Of a DNA stretch of 64,000 nucleotides, positions 1 through 7,516 are shown one piece after another. Under the pieces are notes generated by a model. It searched no databases, was not told the origin of the DNA, and saw nothing but the letters and a program-made list of their open reading frames with translations. The stretch's first letter is position 1, and the number at the start of each line of letters is the position of its first letter. This DNA is from Deltaproteobacteria bacterium (lineage in GTDB: Bacteria; Myxococcota; Kuafuiibacteriia; Kuafuiibacteriales; Kuafuiibacteriaceae): positions 1-64,000 of the forward strand of contig WYAZ01000054.1 in assembly GCA_011526105.1 (NCBI GenBank), given 5' to 3'. The translations under genes and the position numbers were made by a program.

Positions 1-126
1 CGATCCGCGTCGGCCCGCCGTGTTGGGCCTCCTCGCGTTATCGCAGGATAGCGCATTCGTCGGCCCGCCTTGCGGGCCTTGCGTCTTGGCCGTCTCGCTC
101 GGTCGCGGGTTTTGAGATGAGCTCTA
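1..126 (+). repeat. Dispersed intergenic repeat, copy 1 (left part outside window)
   Basis: These 126 bases align without gaps to 57081-57206. I count 105 of 126 identical. The right end is the 13-mer GAGATGAGCTCTA at 114-126, which also ends the other copy. The left end with its inverted 13-mer would lie before base 1. The copy sits directly upstream of the MoaD-like gene and contains a GGCCCG/CGGGCC stem near 61-80. It has no convincing reading frame. Confidence 0.8.
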
Positions 127-174
127 GTCGTGCGACTGGACCCCGCGCTCCGAGTTCGGCATAGGGTGTCAGCG

Positions 175-453
175 ATGGCGAAGGTGGAGCTCACGCGGCA
201 CCTCTATGCCTTCTTTCCGCAGCTCGAGGGCAGAAGCCTCGAGGTCGAGGCAGGTACCGTCGCCGAGGTGGTCGCCGAGATGGAGCGGATCGCACCCGGC
301 TTCGCTTTCTACATCTGCGACGAGCTCGGCCGGCTCCGGACCCACGTGAACATCTTCGTCGAGGAGGAGCGCCTCGCCGATCGCTACAAACTCTCTGACC
401 GCGTGGCGCCGGATTCGCGCGTCTTCATCATGCAGGCCCTCAGCGGAGGCTGA
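175..453 (+). CDS. MoaD/ThiS-family ubiquitin-like sulfur-carrier protein
   Basis: The product is 92 residues. It reads as a beta-grasp small protein: an N-terminal strand (MAKVELTRHLYAFFPQLEG), a VEAGTVAEVVAEMERIAPG helix region, the VNIFVEEERLAD strand typical of MoaD/ThiS, and a C-terminus FIMQALSGG ending in the Gly-Gly that is adenylated and thiocarboxylated in this family. The ATG at 175 is preferred to a GTG at 130, because the upstream residues do not fit the fold and overlap the repeat edge. The next gene follows within 20 bp. MoaD-like genes paired with a BNR propeller gene recur in bacteria, but the partner's role is unknown to me. No E1-like activating enzyme or MoaE is nearby, so use in molybdopterin synthesis is not shown. 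Confidence 0.85.
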   Translation: MAKVELTRHLYAFFPQLEGRSLEVEAGTVAEVVAEMERIAPGFAFYICDELGRLRTHVNIFVEEERLADRYKLSDRVAPDSRVFIMQALSGG

Positions 454-471
454 GTGGCCTTGGAGTCGTTC

Positions 472-1638
472 ATGACCAAAGAAATCTTGATAGGCAGCCG
501 AAAAGGGACGTTTGTCGCCGAGAAGAAGAAGGGGGTTTGGGTTCCCCGGTTGGCCGGTCACTTGGGGATGGGGGTCAACTTCGTCGCGCGAGATCCGAAC
601 AGCGGCACGCTCTGGGCGGCACTCGGGCACGGCCACTGGGGCGCGAAGTTGTCTCGCTCTACCAACGACGGCCAAACCTGGAGTGATGCGCCCCAGATCA
701 AGTACCCCGAAGGTGCGCGTTATCTCGCGCCCCCCATGCCCGACGAGAGCGGCGAAGCCACCGGGGCGGTCGTGATCAAGCCCGCTACGTTGCTCAAGCT
801 GTGGATGATCGGTTTTGGTGCGCCGGGGCGCATCTACGTCGGGACCATCCCAGGGGGGCTCTTCGAGAGCCACGACGGCGGCGAGAGCTTCGAGCTCAAC
901 CGTCCGCTCTGGAACCACGAGTCCAGAGGTGGTGACCTCTTCGCGGGTGAAGGCAGCGGCACCACGCACTGGTTCGGCACCCCCGCGTCGGAGGGGGAGT
1001 TTGCGCCCGGCATTCACTCGATCTCGATCGATCCCAAGAACCCGGACCGCATGCTGATCGCCATTTCGACCGCCGGTGTTCTCGAAACCACAGATGGCGG
1101 CAAGACCTGGCGCGGTGCGAACCGCGGCATGACCAACGATTACCTCCCCAACCCCGAGGCGGAGTGGGGCCACGATCCTCATTACGTCGAGCTCTGTCCC
1201 TCGCAGCCCCAGCACGTCTGGCAACAGAACCACTCCGGGGTCTTCTACAGCGCCGACGGCGCGGCTTCGTGGAAGAAGGTGAGCCAGCCGGAGCAGGGCG
1301 TGCACTTTGGCTTCCCGGTGGCGGTCGATGAGAAGGACGGCAAGACCGCTTGGCTCGTTCCCGGTAAGGCCGACATGCAGCGCACCGCGATTGGCGGGGG
1401 CCTGTTCGTCGCACGTACGACCGATGGTGGACAGAGCTGGGAGACGCTTCGCAAAGGCCTTCCGCAGGAGCACGCGTACGACGTGGTCTATCGGCATGCC
1501 CTCGCGAATCGAGGCGACACACTCGCCTTCGGCAGCACCACTGGTAATCTCTACGTCAGTGAGGATCGCGGAGATACCTGGCAGACCGTCGCAAACAACC
1601 TACCGCCCATCTACAGCGTGCGTTTTGGCCGAGGTTGA
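472..1638 (+). CDS. BNR/sortilin-like beta-propeller protein (sialidase-fold, no assigned reaction)
   Basis: This is a protein of about 388 residues with repeated Asp-box motifs: SRSTNDGQTW, FESHDGGESF, LETTDGGKTW, FYSADGAASW, ARTTDGGQSW and YVSEDRGDTW. These mark six or so blades of a sialidase/VPS10-type propeller. There is no signal peptide, so it is probably cytoplasmic. The ATG at 472 has GGAG six bases upstream and starts with the usual MTKEILIGSRKGTF strand. A GTG at 454, directly after the MoaD stop and preceded by GGAGG, is the alternative. The gene lies in an operon with the MoaD-like protein and acylphosphatase. It is often labelled exo-alpha-sialidase, but nothing here shows glycosidase activity. 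Partnership with the carrier protein is inferred from adjacency. Confidence 0.82.
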   Translation: MTKEILIGSRKGTFVAEKKKGVWVPRLAGHLGMGVNFVARDPNSGTLWAALGHGHWGAKLSRSTNDGQTWSDAPQIKYPEGARYLAPPMPDESGEATGAVVIKPATLLKLWMIGFGAPGRIYVGTIPGGLFESHDGGESFELNRPLWNHESRGGDLFAGEGSGTTHWFGTPASEGEFAPGIHSISIDPKNPDRMLIAISTAGVLETTDGGKTWRGANRGMTNDYLPNPEAEWGHDPHYVELCPSQPQHVWQQNHSGVFYSADGAASWKKVSQPEQGVHFGFPVAVDEKDGKTAWLVPGKADMQRTAIGGGLFVARTTDGGQSWETLRKGLPQEHAYDVVYRHALANRGDTLAFGSTTGNLYVSEDRGDTWQTVANNLPPIYSVRFGRG

Positions 1639-1641
1639 TCG

Positions 1642-1950
1642 ATGAGCAAGCCATCGGCCGCTCAGTTCCTCATCTCGGGCATCGTTCAGGGCGTGGGCTA
1701 CCGCGCGTGGACGACGGATGTAGCTCGGACCCTTGGAATCACCGGTTGGGTGCGGAACCTTCACGACGGTCGCGTCGAGGTCTGGGCGGAAGGCGAGGCC
1801 GCGCAGCTCGACGAGCTCGAGACCCGCTGTCGCGTGGGGCCGCGGAGCGCGCAGGTGACCAAGATCGAGCGCGAGCTGCGTACGCCGCGTGGACACGCGA
1901 GCTTTGAAGAGACTCGCACCGCGGACACGCCCGAGCCCGACCGCGAGTGA
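1642..1950 (+). CDS. acyP: Acylphosphatase
   Basis: The product is 102 residues and hydrolyses carboxyl-phosphate anhydrides such as acetyl phosphate or carbamoyl phosphate. The family signature is clear: ISGIVQGVGYRAW with the phosphate-binding Arg21, then TGWVRNLHDGRVEVWAEG with catalytic Asn39. The C-terminal tail (about residues 88-102) is acidic and longer than usual. It starts three bases after the BNR stop codon, preceded by GAGG, so it is probably cotranscribed and coupled. Confidence 0.95.
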   Translation: MSKPSAAQFLISGIVQGVGYRAWTTDVARTLGITGWVRNLHDGRVEVWAEGEAAQLDELETRCRVGPRSAQVTKIERELRTPRGHASFEETRTADTPEPDRE

Positions 1951-1951
1951 C

Positions 1952-1981
1952 CGCTCGGGCAGGGTTCAGAGATGAGCTCTA
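1952..1981 (+). repeat. Remnant of the dispersed repeat (right end only)
   Basis: This 30-base stretch matches the last 31 bases of the 57 kb copy with one mismatch and one gap, and ends in the same 13-mer GAGATGAGCTCTA (1969-1981). It fills the gap between the convergent acylphosphatase and DoxX genes. Its terminal CTA is the complement of the TAG stop codon of the DoxX gene. Confidence 0.7.
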
Positions 1982-2374
1982 TGCTCGGCGCCGGTCGAGG
2001 CTAAAGGCCCCGCTGCCGCGGCAGGCGATAAAGAAGAAGACCAACGAGTAGAGCAGCGCGAGCTCGCCGTTGTTCTCGGAGGGCAGAAACTTGGTGTCGA
2101 GCTGCAGCTTCCAGTGAAACTGCACATAGGCCACCGCCATGGTGCCGCTGCAAAGGAACGCGGCCCAAGAGGTGAAGAGCCCGAGGGCGATCGCGAGTCC
2201 GCCCACGAGTTCGATGATCCCGCCGAACCAGATCTGGGTCCCCACGGCCGGTTGGGACGTCGCTAGCACCCCGAATATCTTCTGTAGCCCGTGGAAGCAG
2301 AACATCAGGCCGGCGCCCGTGCGCAGCAGGGTATAAGAAAGCTCGGTGAGACGACTGAGAATACGCGAAAGCAT
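1979..2374 (-). CDS. DoxX-family small membrane protein
   Basis: The product has 131 residues with four predicted membrane segments: around 12-31, about 48-66, about 70-88 and about 106-120. The FCFHGLQKIFG and GGIIELVGGLAIALGLFTSWAAF motifs are typical of DoxX. Characterised relatives act with quinones, thiosulfate oxidation or redox stress; the substrate here is unknown. It is a single gene with no Shine-Dalgarno sequence, and the hexamer TAGGGT lies six bases before the ATG. The TAG stop lies inside the repeat end at 1969-1981. Confidence 0.85.
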   Translation of the reverse strand: MLSRILSRLTELSYTLLRTGAGLMFCFHGLQKIFGVLATSQPAVGTQIWFGGIIELVGGLAIALGLFTSWAAFLCSGTMAVAYVQFHWKLQLDTKFLPSENNGELALLYSLVFFFIACRGSGAFSLDRRRA

Positions 2375-2380
2375 GAGGGC

Positions 2381-2386
2381 ACCCTA
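2381..2386 (-). promoter_or_regulatory. Candidate -10 element (TAGGGT), DoxX gene
   Basis: TAGGGT on the minus strand is separated from the DoxX ATG by six bases, so the transcript would be leaderless or nearly so. I see no good -35 box. It is one of a recurring series in this window. Confidence 0.4.
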
Positions 2387-2422
2387 GCGCGGTGAACCGT
2401 GGCGCGCGACCCGGATCTTTCG

Positions 2423-2428
2423 TAGGCT
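2423..2428 (+). promoter_or_regulatory. Candidate -10 element (TAGGCT), DUF3014 gene
   Basis: TAGGCT lies five bases before the ATG of the DUF3014 gene, and there is no ribosome-binding sequence between them. No clear -35 box is visible. Confidence 0.4.
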
Positions 2429-2433
2429 GCCTC

Positions 2434-3279
2434 ATGGGTAAAGAACCAGGCTCGCCTCCCGGCGGACCGAAGAAGCCACTCGTCGTCGGTTTGATCTTGG
2501 GCGCGGTCGCGATCGCGGTCGTGATCGGAGCCCTCTACCTGCGCAGCAAACAGCTCACGGCTCCGCCTTCCTCGGGCGACTCGGGGGTCGCCCTGGCGCC
2601 GCCGCCTGCGCCGGACGCGCAGGCCGCCGCCGACGAGCCCATCGAGCCCGAGGTCGATCCGGGCACAGGGGCGCCCCTTTCGGCGGACCAGGTCCTTCGA
2701 AGGCTCGCGACTCGAGGCTCTTCTTCCCCCGAGCTCGCGAGCTGGCTGTCCGCCGAAGGTGTGCTGCGTCGCATCGCGGCTGCGGCCTTGCTCATCTCTC
2801 AGGGCCGGAGCCCGCGGAACATGCTCGGGTTCATCCAGATCGCCGACCCGTTCAAGGTGATCGACACCCTCGTGGAGTCGAAGGGAAAGGGCGAAGACCG
2901 CATCCTCATCGCGCCGGAGTCCTACGCCCGCTATGATGTGCTCGCGCGCGTGGTGAAAGGCGCGGACGTGGCCGAGTGGGGCCGCGGCTATCGCCGGCTT
3001 CGCCCACACCTCAACGCAGCTTTCGCCGAGGTGGCAGAGCCGGGCCAACGATTCGATGATGTACTCGCGGCTGCGATCACGCGTCTACTGGCGGCGAGGG
3101 TCCCCGAGGGTCCGATCGAGCTGGTGGAGAAGGGCGCGCTGTTTCTTTTTGCGGACCCCGCGCTCGAGTCGCTCAGTGACGCGGAGAAGCACATGATCCG
3201 CCTCGGCCCGGCGAACGCGGCGGTGATTCAGGAGGGCTTGCGCGTCTTCGCGCGGAACGCGGGGCTTCGGGTGGAGTAG
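2434..3279 (+). CDS. Membrane-anchored DUF3014 protein
   Basis: The protein has 281 residues. A single N-terminal membrane helix (about 13-37) is followed by a Pro/Ala/acidic linker (38-80) and a soluble domain facing the periplasm. The domain carries the DUF3014 pattern: LASWLSAEGVLRRIAAA, DPFKVIDTL, YRRLRPHLNAAFAEV, EGPIELVEKG, LFADPALESLSDAEKHMIRLGP. The function of the family is not known. I chose the ATG at 2434 over an upstream in-frame GTG, because the helix then lies near the N-terminus and the -10-like hexamer fits. It stands alone, convergent with the diguanylate cyclase gene 14 bp away. Confidence 0.8.
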   Translation: MGKEPGSPPGGPKKPLVVGLILGAVAIAVVIGALYLRSKQLTAPPSSGDSGVALAPPPAPDAQAAADEPIEPEVDPGTGAPLSADQVLRRLATRGSSSPELASWLSAEGVLRRIAAAALLISQGRSPRNMLGFIQIADPFKVIDTLVESKGKGEDRILIAPESYARYDVLARVVKGADVAEWGRGYRRLRPHLNAAFAEVAEPGQRFDDVLAAAITRLLAARVPEGPIELVEKGALFLFADPALESLSDAEKHMIRLGPANAAVIQEGLRVFARNAGLRVE

Positions 3280-3293
3280 AGCGGGACCCGAGC

Positions 3294-5228
3294 TCAGCCC
3301 TGCTCGACCCGGTTGCGCCCGCCTTGCTTGGCTCGATAGAGCGCTCGATCGGCTCTAGGCAGAAGCTGGTCGAGGGTCTCTCCGGAGGTTCGTTGGGCCA
3401 CGCCTACACTCGTGGTGATCTCGAGCCGACCCTCGAGCCACTCGAGTGCTTCGATGCGCGCGCGGATGCGCTCGGCGAGCGCCAGGGCGCCCCTCGCGGG
3501 CGTATCCGGGAGCAGAATCGCGAACTCCTCGCCCCCAATGCGCGCAAAGACGTCGATGGCCCGCAACTCCTCGCGCACCGCGGCGGCTGAGCGGACGAGG
3601 ACTTCGTCGCCGACCGCGTGGCCATATCGATCGTTGACGTTCTTGAAGTGATCGAGGTCGAGATAGAGGATGGAGACCGGCTGGCCCGAGCGATTCGATC
3701 GCGCGAGCTCCTTCTCCGCGGACGTCATGAAGGCGCGGCGATTGGCGATACCTGTGAGTGGATCCGTCGCCGCCAGCTCACGCAGCGCCGTCTCGAGCTC
3801 TTTCTGGTGCGTGACGTCGAGGACCCCGGTGAGCACCGCTTTCTGGCCCTCGTACTCCATGACCCGTCCTGACATGAGCGCCCAGAAGAGGCGGCCGTCC
3901 GCCGCGCGAAGCCGCACCTCTTCGTTGTTGTAGACCCCCTTGGTCTCGAGCACCTGCATGAGACGCACTCGGTCCTGGGGATCGTAGTAGAAGTCCGGGG
4001 TCTGTCGGCCTACGACCCCATGCGTGGGCACTGCAAACAGGTCAGTGGCTCTGCGATTGGCGAGGATCACCTTGCGCTCCGCGAGACTCGTCAAGATCAG
4101 TGGAACTGGCGCGGTCTCGAAGAGGGTCCGAACACTCTCCTCGCTCTGCCTGACGGCAATCTCCGCGAGCTTCTGCGCGGTCACATCGGAGAAGCCCACC
4201 ATGAAGACGACTTCTTCGCCGGCCGTGAGGATCTGTGCGCTCATCAAGGCGTAAAACGGTCGCCCCCCTCGGGTCTTCAACTTCGTGGCGAAGCCGTCGA
4301 GGCGGCCCGTCGCGTTCAAGCGATCCTGGAACGCCACGCGTTCGGAGGGCTCGACGTAGAAGTCTGCGGTGTTGAGATCCGTGAGCTCCTCTGTGCCGAT
4401 CTCGAACAGCTCCAGGGCGCGACGGTTTGCGTACTGGATGACGCCGTCTTTGGCTCGGCTGAGTATGAGCGGCACCGGAGATGCATCGAGGAGCTCGCGC
4501 AGGTCCCGTTCACGTCGTGGACCCTCTGCGCTCGGGAGGGGCCAAGATTCGACATCCACCCGCAGGGCGGAGCTGAGCCGGTCGAGATCGTTCGTGCGGA
4601 GGCTGAGAAGCTCCTCGAGCTCGGCGCGTTGCTTGCCGAGCTGCTGCTCGAGCCTTAGGTGATCGGACATCTCCATCACCCGAGCGACGAAGTCGGCGAT
4701 CGCGCCAGCGAAGAGCTCCTCGACCACCGTCCAGTTCCGAGGTGCCCCCAGGTGCTCGTGGCAGATGACACCGACCATCGTGCCTCGCACCCAGATCGGT
4801 ACGTCGAGCATCGCGGCGATGTTCAGGGGCTCGAGGTACGACTCGCGAAACTCGGCGGTGCGGGGATCTCGTTTGGCGTCTCGGACCGCGATGCAGCGCT
4901 CTTCGGAGAGTGCGGCGAAGTAGGCGGGCACGTCCTTCTCCCGAATGATCGTGCCCGAACTGTGGCGCCCGTGGGAGCGCTCGAAGAGGTTCGAGCACTC
5001 GATGAGCTCGCGTGCGTCGTCATAGGCCCAAACGCTGCAGCGCTCCACGCGCAGGATAGAGGCGGCGATTTCGGTGGCCTCTCGAATCGCATCCTCGATG
5101 TTGCCGGCGGTGAGTGACGCCGAGTGCTGGAGCGCCGCGAGCCGCTTTCGATAGACGAGGAGCCGGGACTCGGGGTCGCCGTGAGACGCCCCGCCGGGGT
5201 TCGTATCGGTCGAGCTCAGGATGCTCAC
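3294..5228 (-). CDS. GAF-PAS-PAS-GGDEF diguanylate cyclase
   Basis: The 644-residue protein should make cyclic di-GMP from GTP. The order is GAF (about 25-185), a coiled linker, PAS (about 245-360), PAS (about 365-480) and GGDEF (about 485-642). The active-site signature reads GGEEF. It is preceded at the right spacing by RAID, an RxxD inhibitory site for product feedback. DPLTGIANRRAF and LDLDHFKNVNDRYGHAVGDEVL are both canonical. It has no signal peptide or membrane segment, so it is a soluble sensor whose ligand is unknown. It lies 73 bp downstream of abgT on the same strand and may or may not share its transcript. Confidence 0.93.
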   Translation of the reverse strand: MSILSSTDTNPGGASHGDPESRLLVYRKRLAALQHSASLTAGNIEDAIREATEIAASILRVERCSVWAYDDARELIECSNLFERSHGRHSSGTIIREKDVPAYFAALSEERCIAVRDAKRDPRTAEFRESYLEPLNIAAMLDVPIWVRGTMVGVICHEHLGAPRNWTVVEELFAGAIADFVARVMEMSDHLRLEQQLGKQRAELEELLSLRTNDLDRLSSALRVDVESWPLPSAEGPRRERDLRELLDASPVPLILSRAKDGVIQYANRRALELFEIGTEELTDLNTADFYVEPSERVAFQDRLNATGRLDGFATKLKTRGGRPFYALMSAQILTAGEEVVFMVGFSDVTAQKLAEIAVRQSEESVRTLFETAPVPLILTSLAERKVILANRRATDLFAVPTHGVVGRQTPDFYYDPQDRVRLMQVLETKGVYNNEEVRLRAADGRLFWALMSGRVMEYEGQKAVLTGVLDVTHQKELETALRELAATDPLTGIANRRAFMTSAEKELARSNRSGQPVSILYLDLDHFKNVNDRYGHAVGDEVLVRSAAAVREELRAIDVFARIGGEEFAILLPDTPARGALALAERIRARIEALEWLEGRLEITTSVGVAQRTSGETLDQLLPRADRALYRAKQGGRNRVEQG

Positions 5229-5301
5229 GACCCCGGGAGCCTATGCTGCCTCGGAGGCCAAAACCAGGGGAAAGCTCGGAGTTGGGTGGCAGCGCTTGGA
5301 C

Positions 5302-6822
5302 TCAGAATCCAAGCGGCAGGCCGACCGCGTTCCAGAGCAGGAGGAGAATGGTCCAAGCGACCATGAAGGAAAGCGAGTACGGGAGCATGGTCGCCACAAG
5401 TGTGCCGATACCCGCGTTCTTGTCGTACTTCTGAAAGAACGCAATGATCAGGGCGAAGTACGACATCATCGGCGAGATCACGTTTGTGCAGCTATCACCG
5501 ATTCGGTAGGCCACCTGTGTCAGCTCGGGCGGATATCCCACGAGCATCAGCATGGGGACGAAGACCGGCGCCATCAGGGCCCACTTCGCGGACGCGCTGC
5601 CCATGAAGAGGTTGATGGCGCCGCTGAGCAGGATGAACAGGACGATGAGCGGGGCACCCGCGAGTCCGGTGGCCTTCAGCACCGTTGCTCCTTTGACCGC
5701 GAAGATGAGGCCCAGGTTGCTCCAGTTGAAGTACGCCACGAACTGAGCGGCGAAGAACACGAGCACGAGATAGCCGCCGAGCGTCTCCATCGACTTGGCC
5801 ATGCCCTTCATCGCGTCCGCGTCGTTCTTGATCGTGCCGGCGCCGATTCCGTAGGCCAGACCCGTCAGCGCCCCAATGAGGAAGATGAGGGTCACGATGC
5901 CGGACATGAAAGGCGAGTGGAGCAGTTCACCTGTCTTGGGGTCGCGCAGGAAGCCCCCCTCGGGGACAGTGCCCGCGAGGAGGACCGCCACGATGAGGAG
6001 CGCGGTAGCGGTGGCGAAGATCAAGCCTCGCTTCTCCTGCGCCGAGAGCTCGTGGAGCGAGGGGGCTTCGCCGGGCGTGCTCTCGGTTGCGGCCCGCAGT
6101 CGAGGCTCGACGATCTTCTCGGTCACCCAGGTCCCGACGCCGCTCACGAGAAAGGTTGAGACCGCCATGAAGAAGTAATTGCAAGCTGGGTTGACGAGTC
6201 GTTCGGGCTCGATGATCCGCGCCGCCTCTTGGGTGAGACCCGAGAGCAAGGGATCGATCGTGCCGAGCAGGAGGTTGGCGCTGTACCCGCCCGACACACC
6301 GGCGAACGCAGCCGCCAGTCCGGCGATGGGGTGGCGACCCGCCGACTGAAAGACGATCGCGCCCAGCGGGACCAGCAGCACGTAGCCAATCTCGCTGGCC
6401 ATGTTCGACATGACGCCGGCGAACACGATGACGAGGGTGAGCAGCCGCGGCGGCGCCGAGAGCACGAGGATGCGCATCGACGCGCCGATGAGCCCGGAGC
6501 CCTCCGCGATTCCTATGCCGAGCAGAGCCACGAGCACGGTGCCCAAAGGGGCGAAGCCGGTGAAGTTGGTCACCGCCCCCGTGAGCATGCGGTGGAGCCC
6601 GGGTACGGAGAGCAGGTTCGTGACGCGGATGGTCTCCTGGGTGGTGGGATGCACCGCTTCGAGCCCGATCGCGTAGCCCAGCGCCGAAATGAGCACCGCG
6701 AAGACCGCCATCAAGAGGAACAAGGTCGCGGGGTGTGGGAGGGCGTTGCCGCCTCGCTCGACGAATCCGAGGGCGCGGTCGAGCCAGTCCTTCTGGCCCT
6801 CGGCCTTGGCGGGTTTTGACAT
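5302..6822 (-). CDS. AbgT-family transporter (p-aminobenzoyl-glutamate type)
   Basis: The 506-residue membrane protein has about a dozen hydrophobic segments, typical of AbgT/YdaH. Hallmarks include [19 protein letters not shown] near the N-terminus, a [22 protein letters not shown] region, [18 protein letters not shown], and the re-entrant [20 protein letters not shown] and [19 protein letters not shown]. Characterised relatives take up p-aminobenzoyl-glutamate (E. coli) or export sulfonamides and p-aminobenzoate (Alcanivorax, Neisseria). No folate gene is adjacent, so direction and substrate are open. The start is an ATG with TAGCGT six bases upstream and no Shine-Dalgarno sequence. It is divergent from marC. 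Confidence 0.92.
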   Translation of the reverse strand: MSKPAKAEGQKDWLDRALGFVERGGNALPHPATLFLLMAVFAVLISALGYAIGLEAVHPTTQETIRVTNLLSVPGLHRMLTGAVTNFTGFAPLGTVLVALLGIGIAEGSGLIGASMRILVLSAPPRLLTLVIVFAGVMSNMASEIGYVLLVPLGAIVFQSAGRHPIAGLAAAFAGVSGGYSANLLLGTIDPLLSGLTQEAARIIEPERLVNPACNYFFMAVSTFLVSGVGTWVTEKIVEPRLRAATESTPGEAPSLHELSAQEKRGLIFATATALLIVAVLLAGTVPEGGFLRDPKTGELLHSPFMSGIVTLIFLIGALTGLAYGIGAGTIKNDADAMKGMAKSMETLGGYLVLVFFAAQFVAYFNWSNLGLIFAVKGATVLKATGLAGAPLIVLFILLSGAINLFMGSASAKWALMAPVFVPMLMLVGYPPELTQVAYRIGDSCTNVISPMMSYFALIIAFFQKYDKNAGIGTLVATMLPYSLSFMVAWTILLLLWNAVGLPLGF

Positions 6823-6828
6823 GGCCGG

Positions 6829-6834
6829 ACGCTA
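6829..6834 (-). promoter_or_regulatory. Candidate -10 element (TAGCGT), abgT-like gene
   Basis: TAGCGT on the minus strand stands six bases before the ATG of the AbgT gene. A weak TTTCGC lies 17 bases further upstream. On the other strand of this divergent gap a TTGACA at 6878-6883 points toward marC, but no matching -10 box is at normal spacing. Confidence 0.4.
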
Positions 6835-6912
6835 CTCGTTTCTCGTCGAAAGCGAAACCAAAGAGCGCGTGCTCCCGTTGACATGCGAGGTCCTCGGGAC
6901 GAGCTATGAGGC

Positions 6913-7512
6913 GTGAGTTCCGCGTTCACGACATTCTCCGAGGTCTTCGTTCCGCTGTTCGTCGCTCTCAGTCCGCTCACGGTCCTGCCGATCTTCCTGT
7001 CGATGACCGAGAGTCTAGACGTCCCTCAGACCCGCAGGATGTCGAGGAAGGCGTTGATCACCGCGCTGTCGGTCTCGACCGCGCTGGTCTTTCTCGGGCA
7101 GGCCCTCTTTCGCTTCCTCGGCATCACCATCGACGACCTCCGTGTCGCGGGCGGCATCATCCTGTTCGTCATCTCGGTTCACGATCTGATCTTTCAGCGT
7201 GAGGAACGCCAGAAGAAGGACATGGGTGATGATACCGGGGTGGTTCCGCTCGGTGTTCCGCTCATCGTGGGGCCGGCCACCATGACCGCCTGCATCGTGC
7301 TGGCGGACAGCCATGGCCGAGGTCTGGTCTTGCTGGCGCTCACCATCAACCTCACGATGATCGGACTCATGCTCCACTTCTCGGATCTCCTAAAACGCGC
7401 GATTCGCCCGGCGGTGTCGAAAGCGTTCGGGAAGGTCATGTCTCTTTTTCTCGCCTCGATCGCGGTGGCGATGTTTCGAAGTGGCGTGCGCGGCTTCATG
7501 GCGGGGGGTTGA
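6913..7512 (+). CDS. MarC-family integral membrane protein
   Basis: The 199-residue protein has six predicted membrane segments. The family pattern is visible in FVALSPLTVLPIFLSMTE, the FLGITIDDLRVAGGIILFVISVHDLIFQ block and GVPLIVGPATMTACIVLAD. MarC proteins lie in the inner membrane. Despite the name they are not proven resistance determinants and the transported substrate is unknown. It starts with GTG. The reading frame ends four bases before the rtcB start, so the two genes are probably cotranscribed. Confidence 0.92.
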   Translation: MSSAFTTFSEVFVPLFVALSPLTVLPIFLSMTESLDVPQTRRMSRKALITALSVSTALVFLGQALFRFLGITIDDLRVAGGIILFVISVHDLIFQREERQKKDMGDDTGVVPLGVPLIVGPATMTACIVLADSHGRGLVLLALTINLTMIGLMLHFSDLLKRAIRPAVSKAFGKVMSLFLASIAVAMFRSGVRGFMAGG

Positions 7513-7516
7513 GGTC

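Noticed and set aside
169-1497. Long frame opposite the MoaD-BNR genes
   Set aside because: Its residues are an antisense read with no family pattern, whereas the plus strand has Asp-box repeats.
6878-6883. TTGACA facing marC as a complete promoter
   Set aside because: No -10 hexamer of acceptable quality at 16-19 bases. TATGAG at 6905-6910 is too far, with a 21-base spacer.
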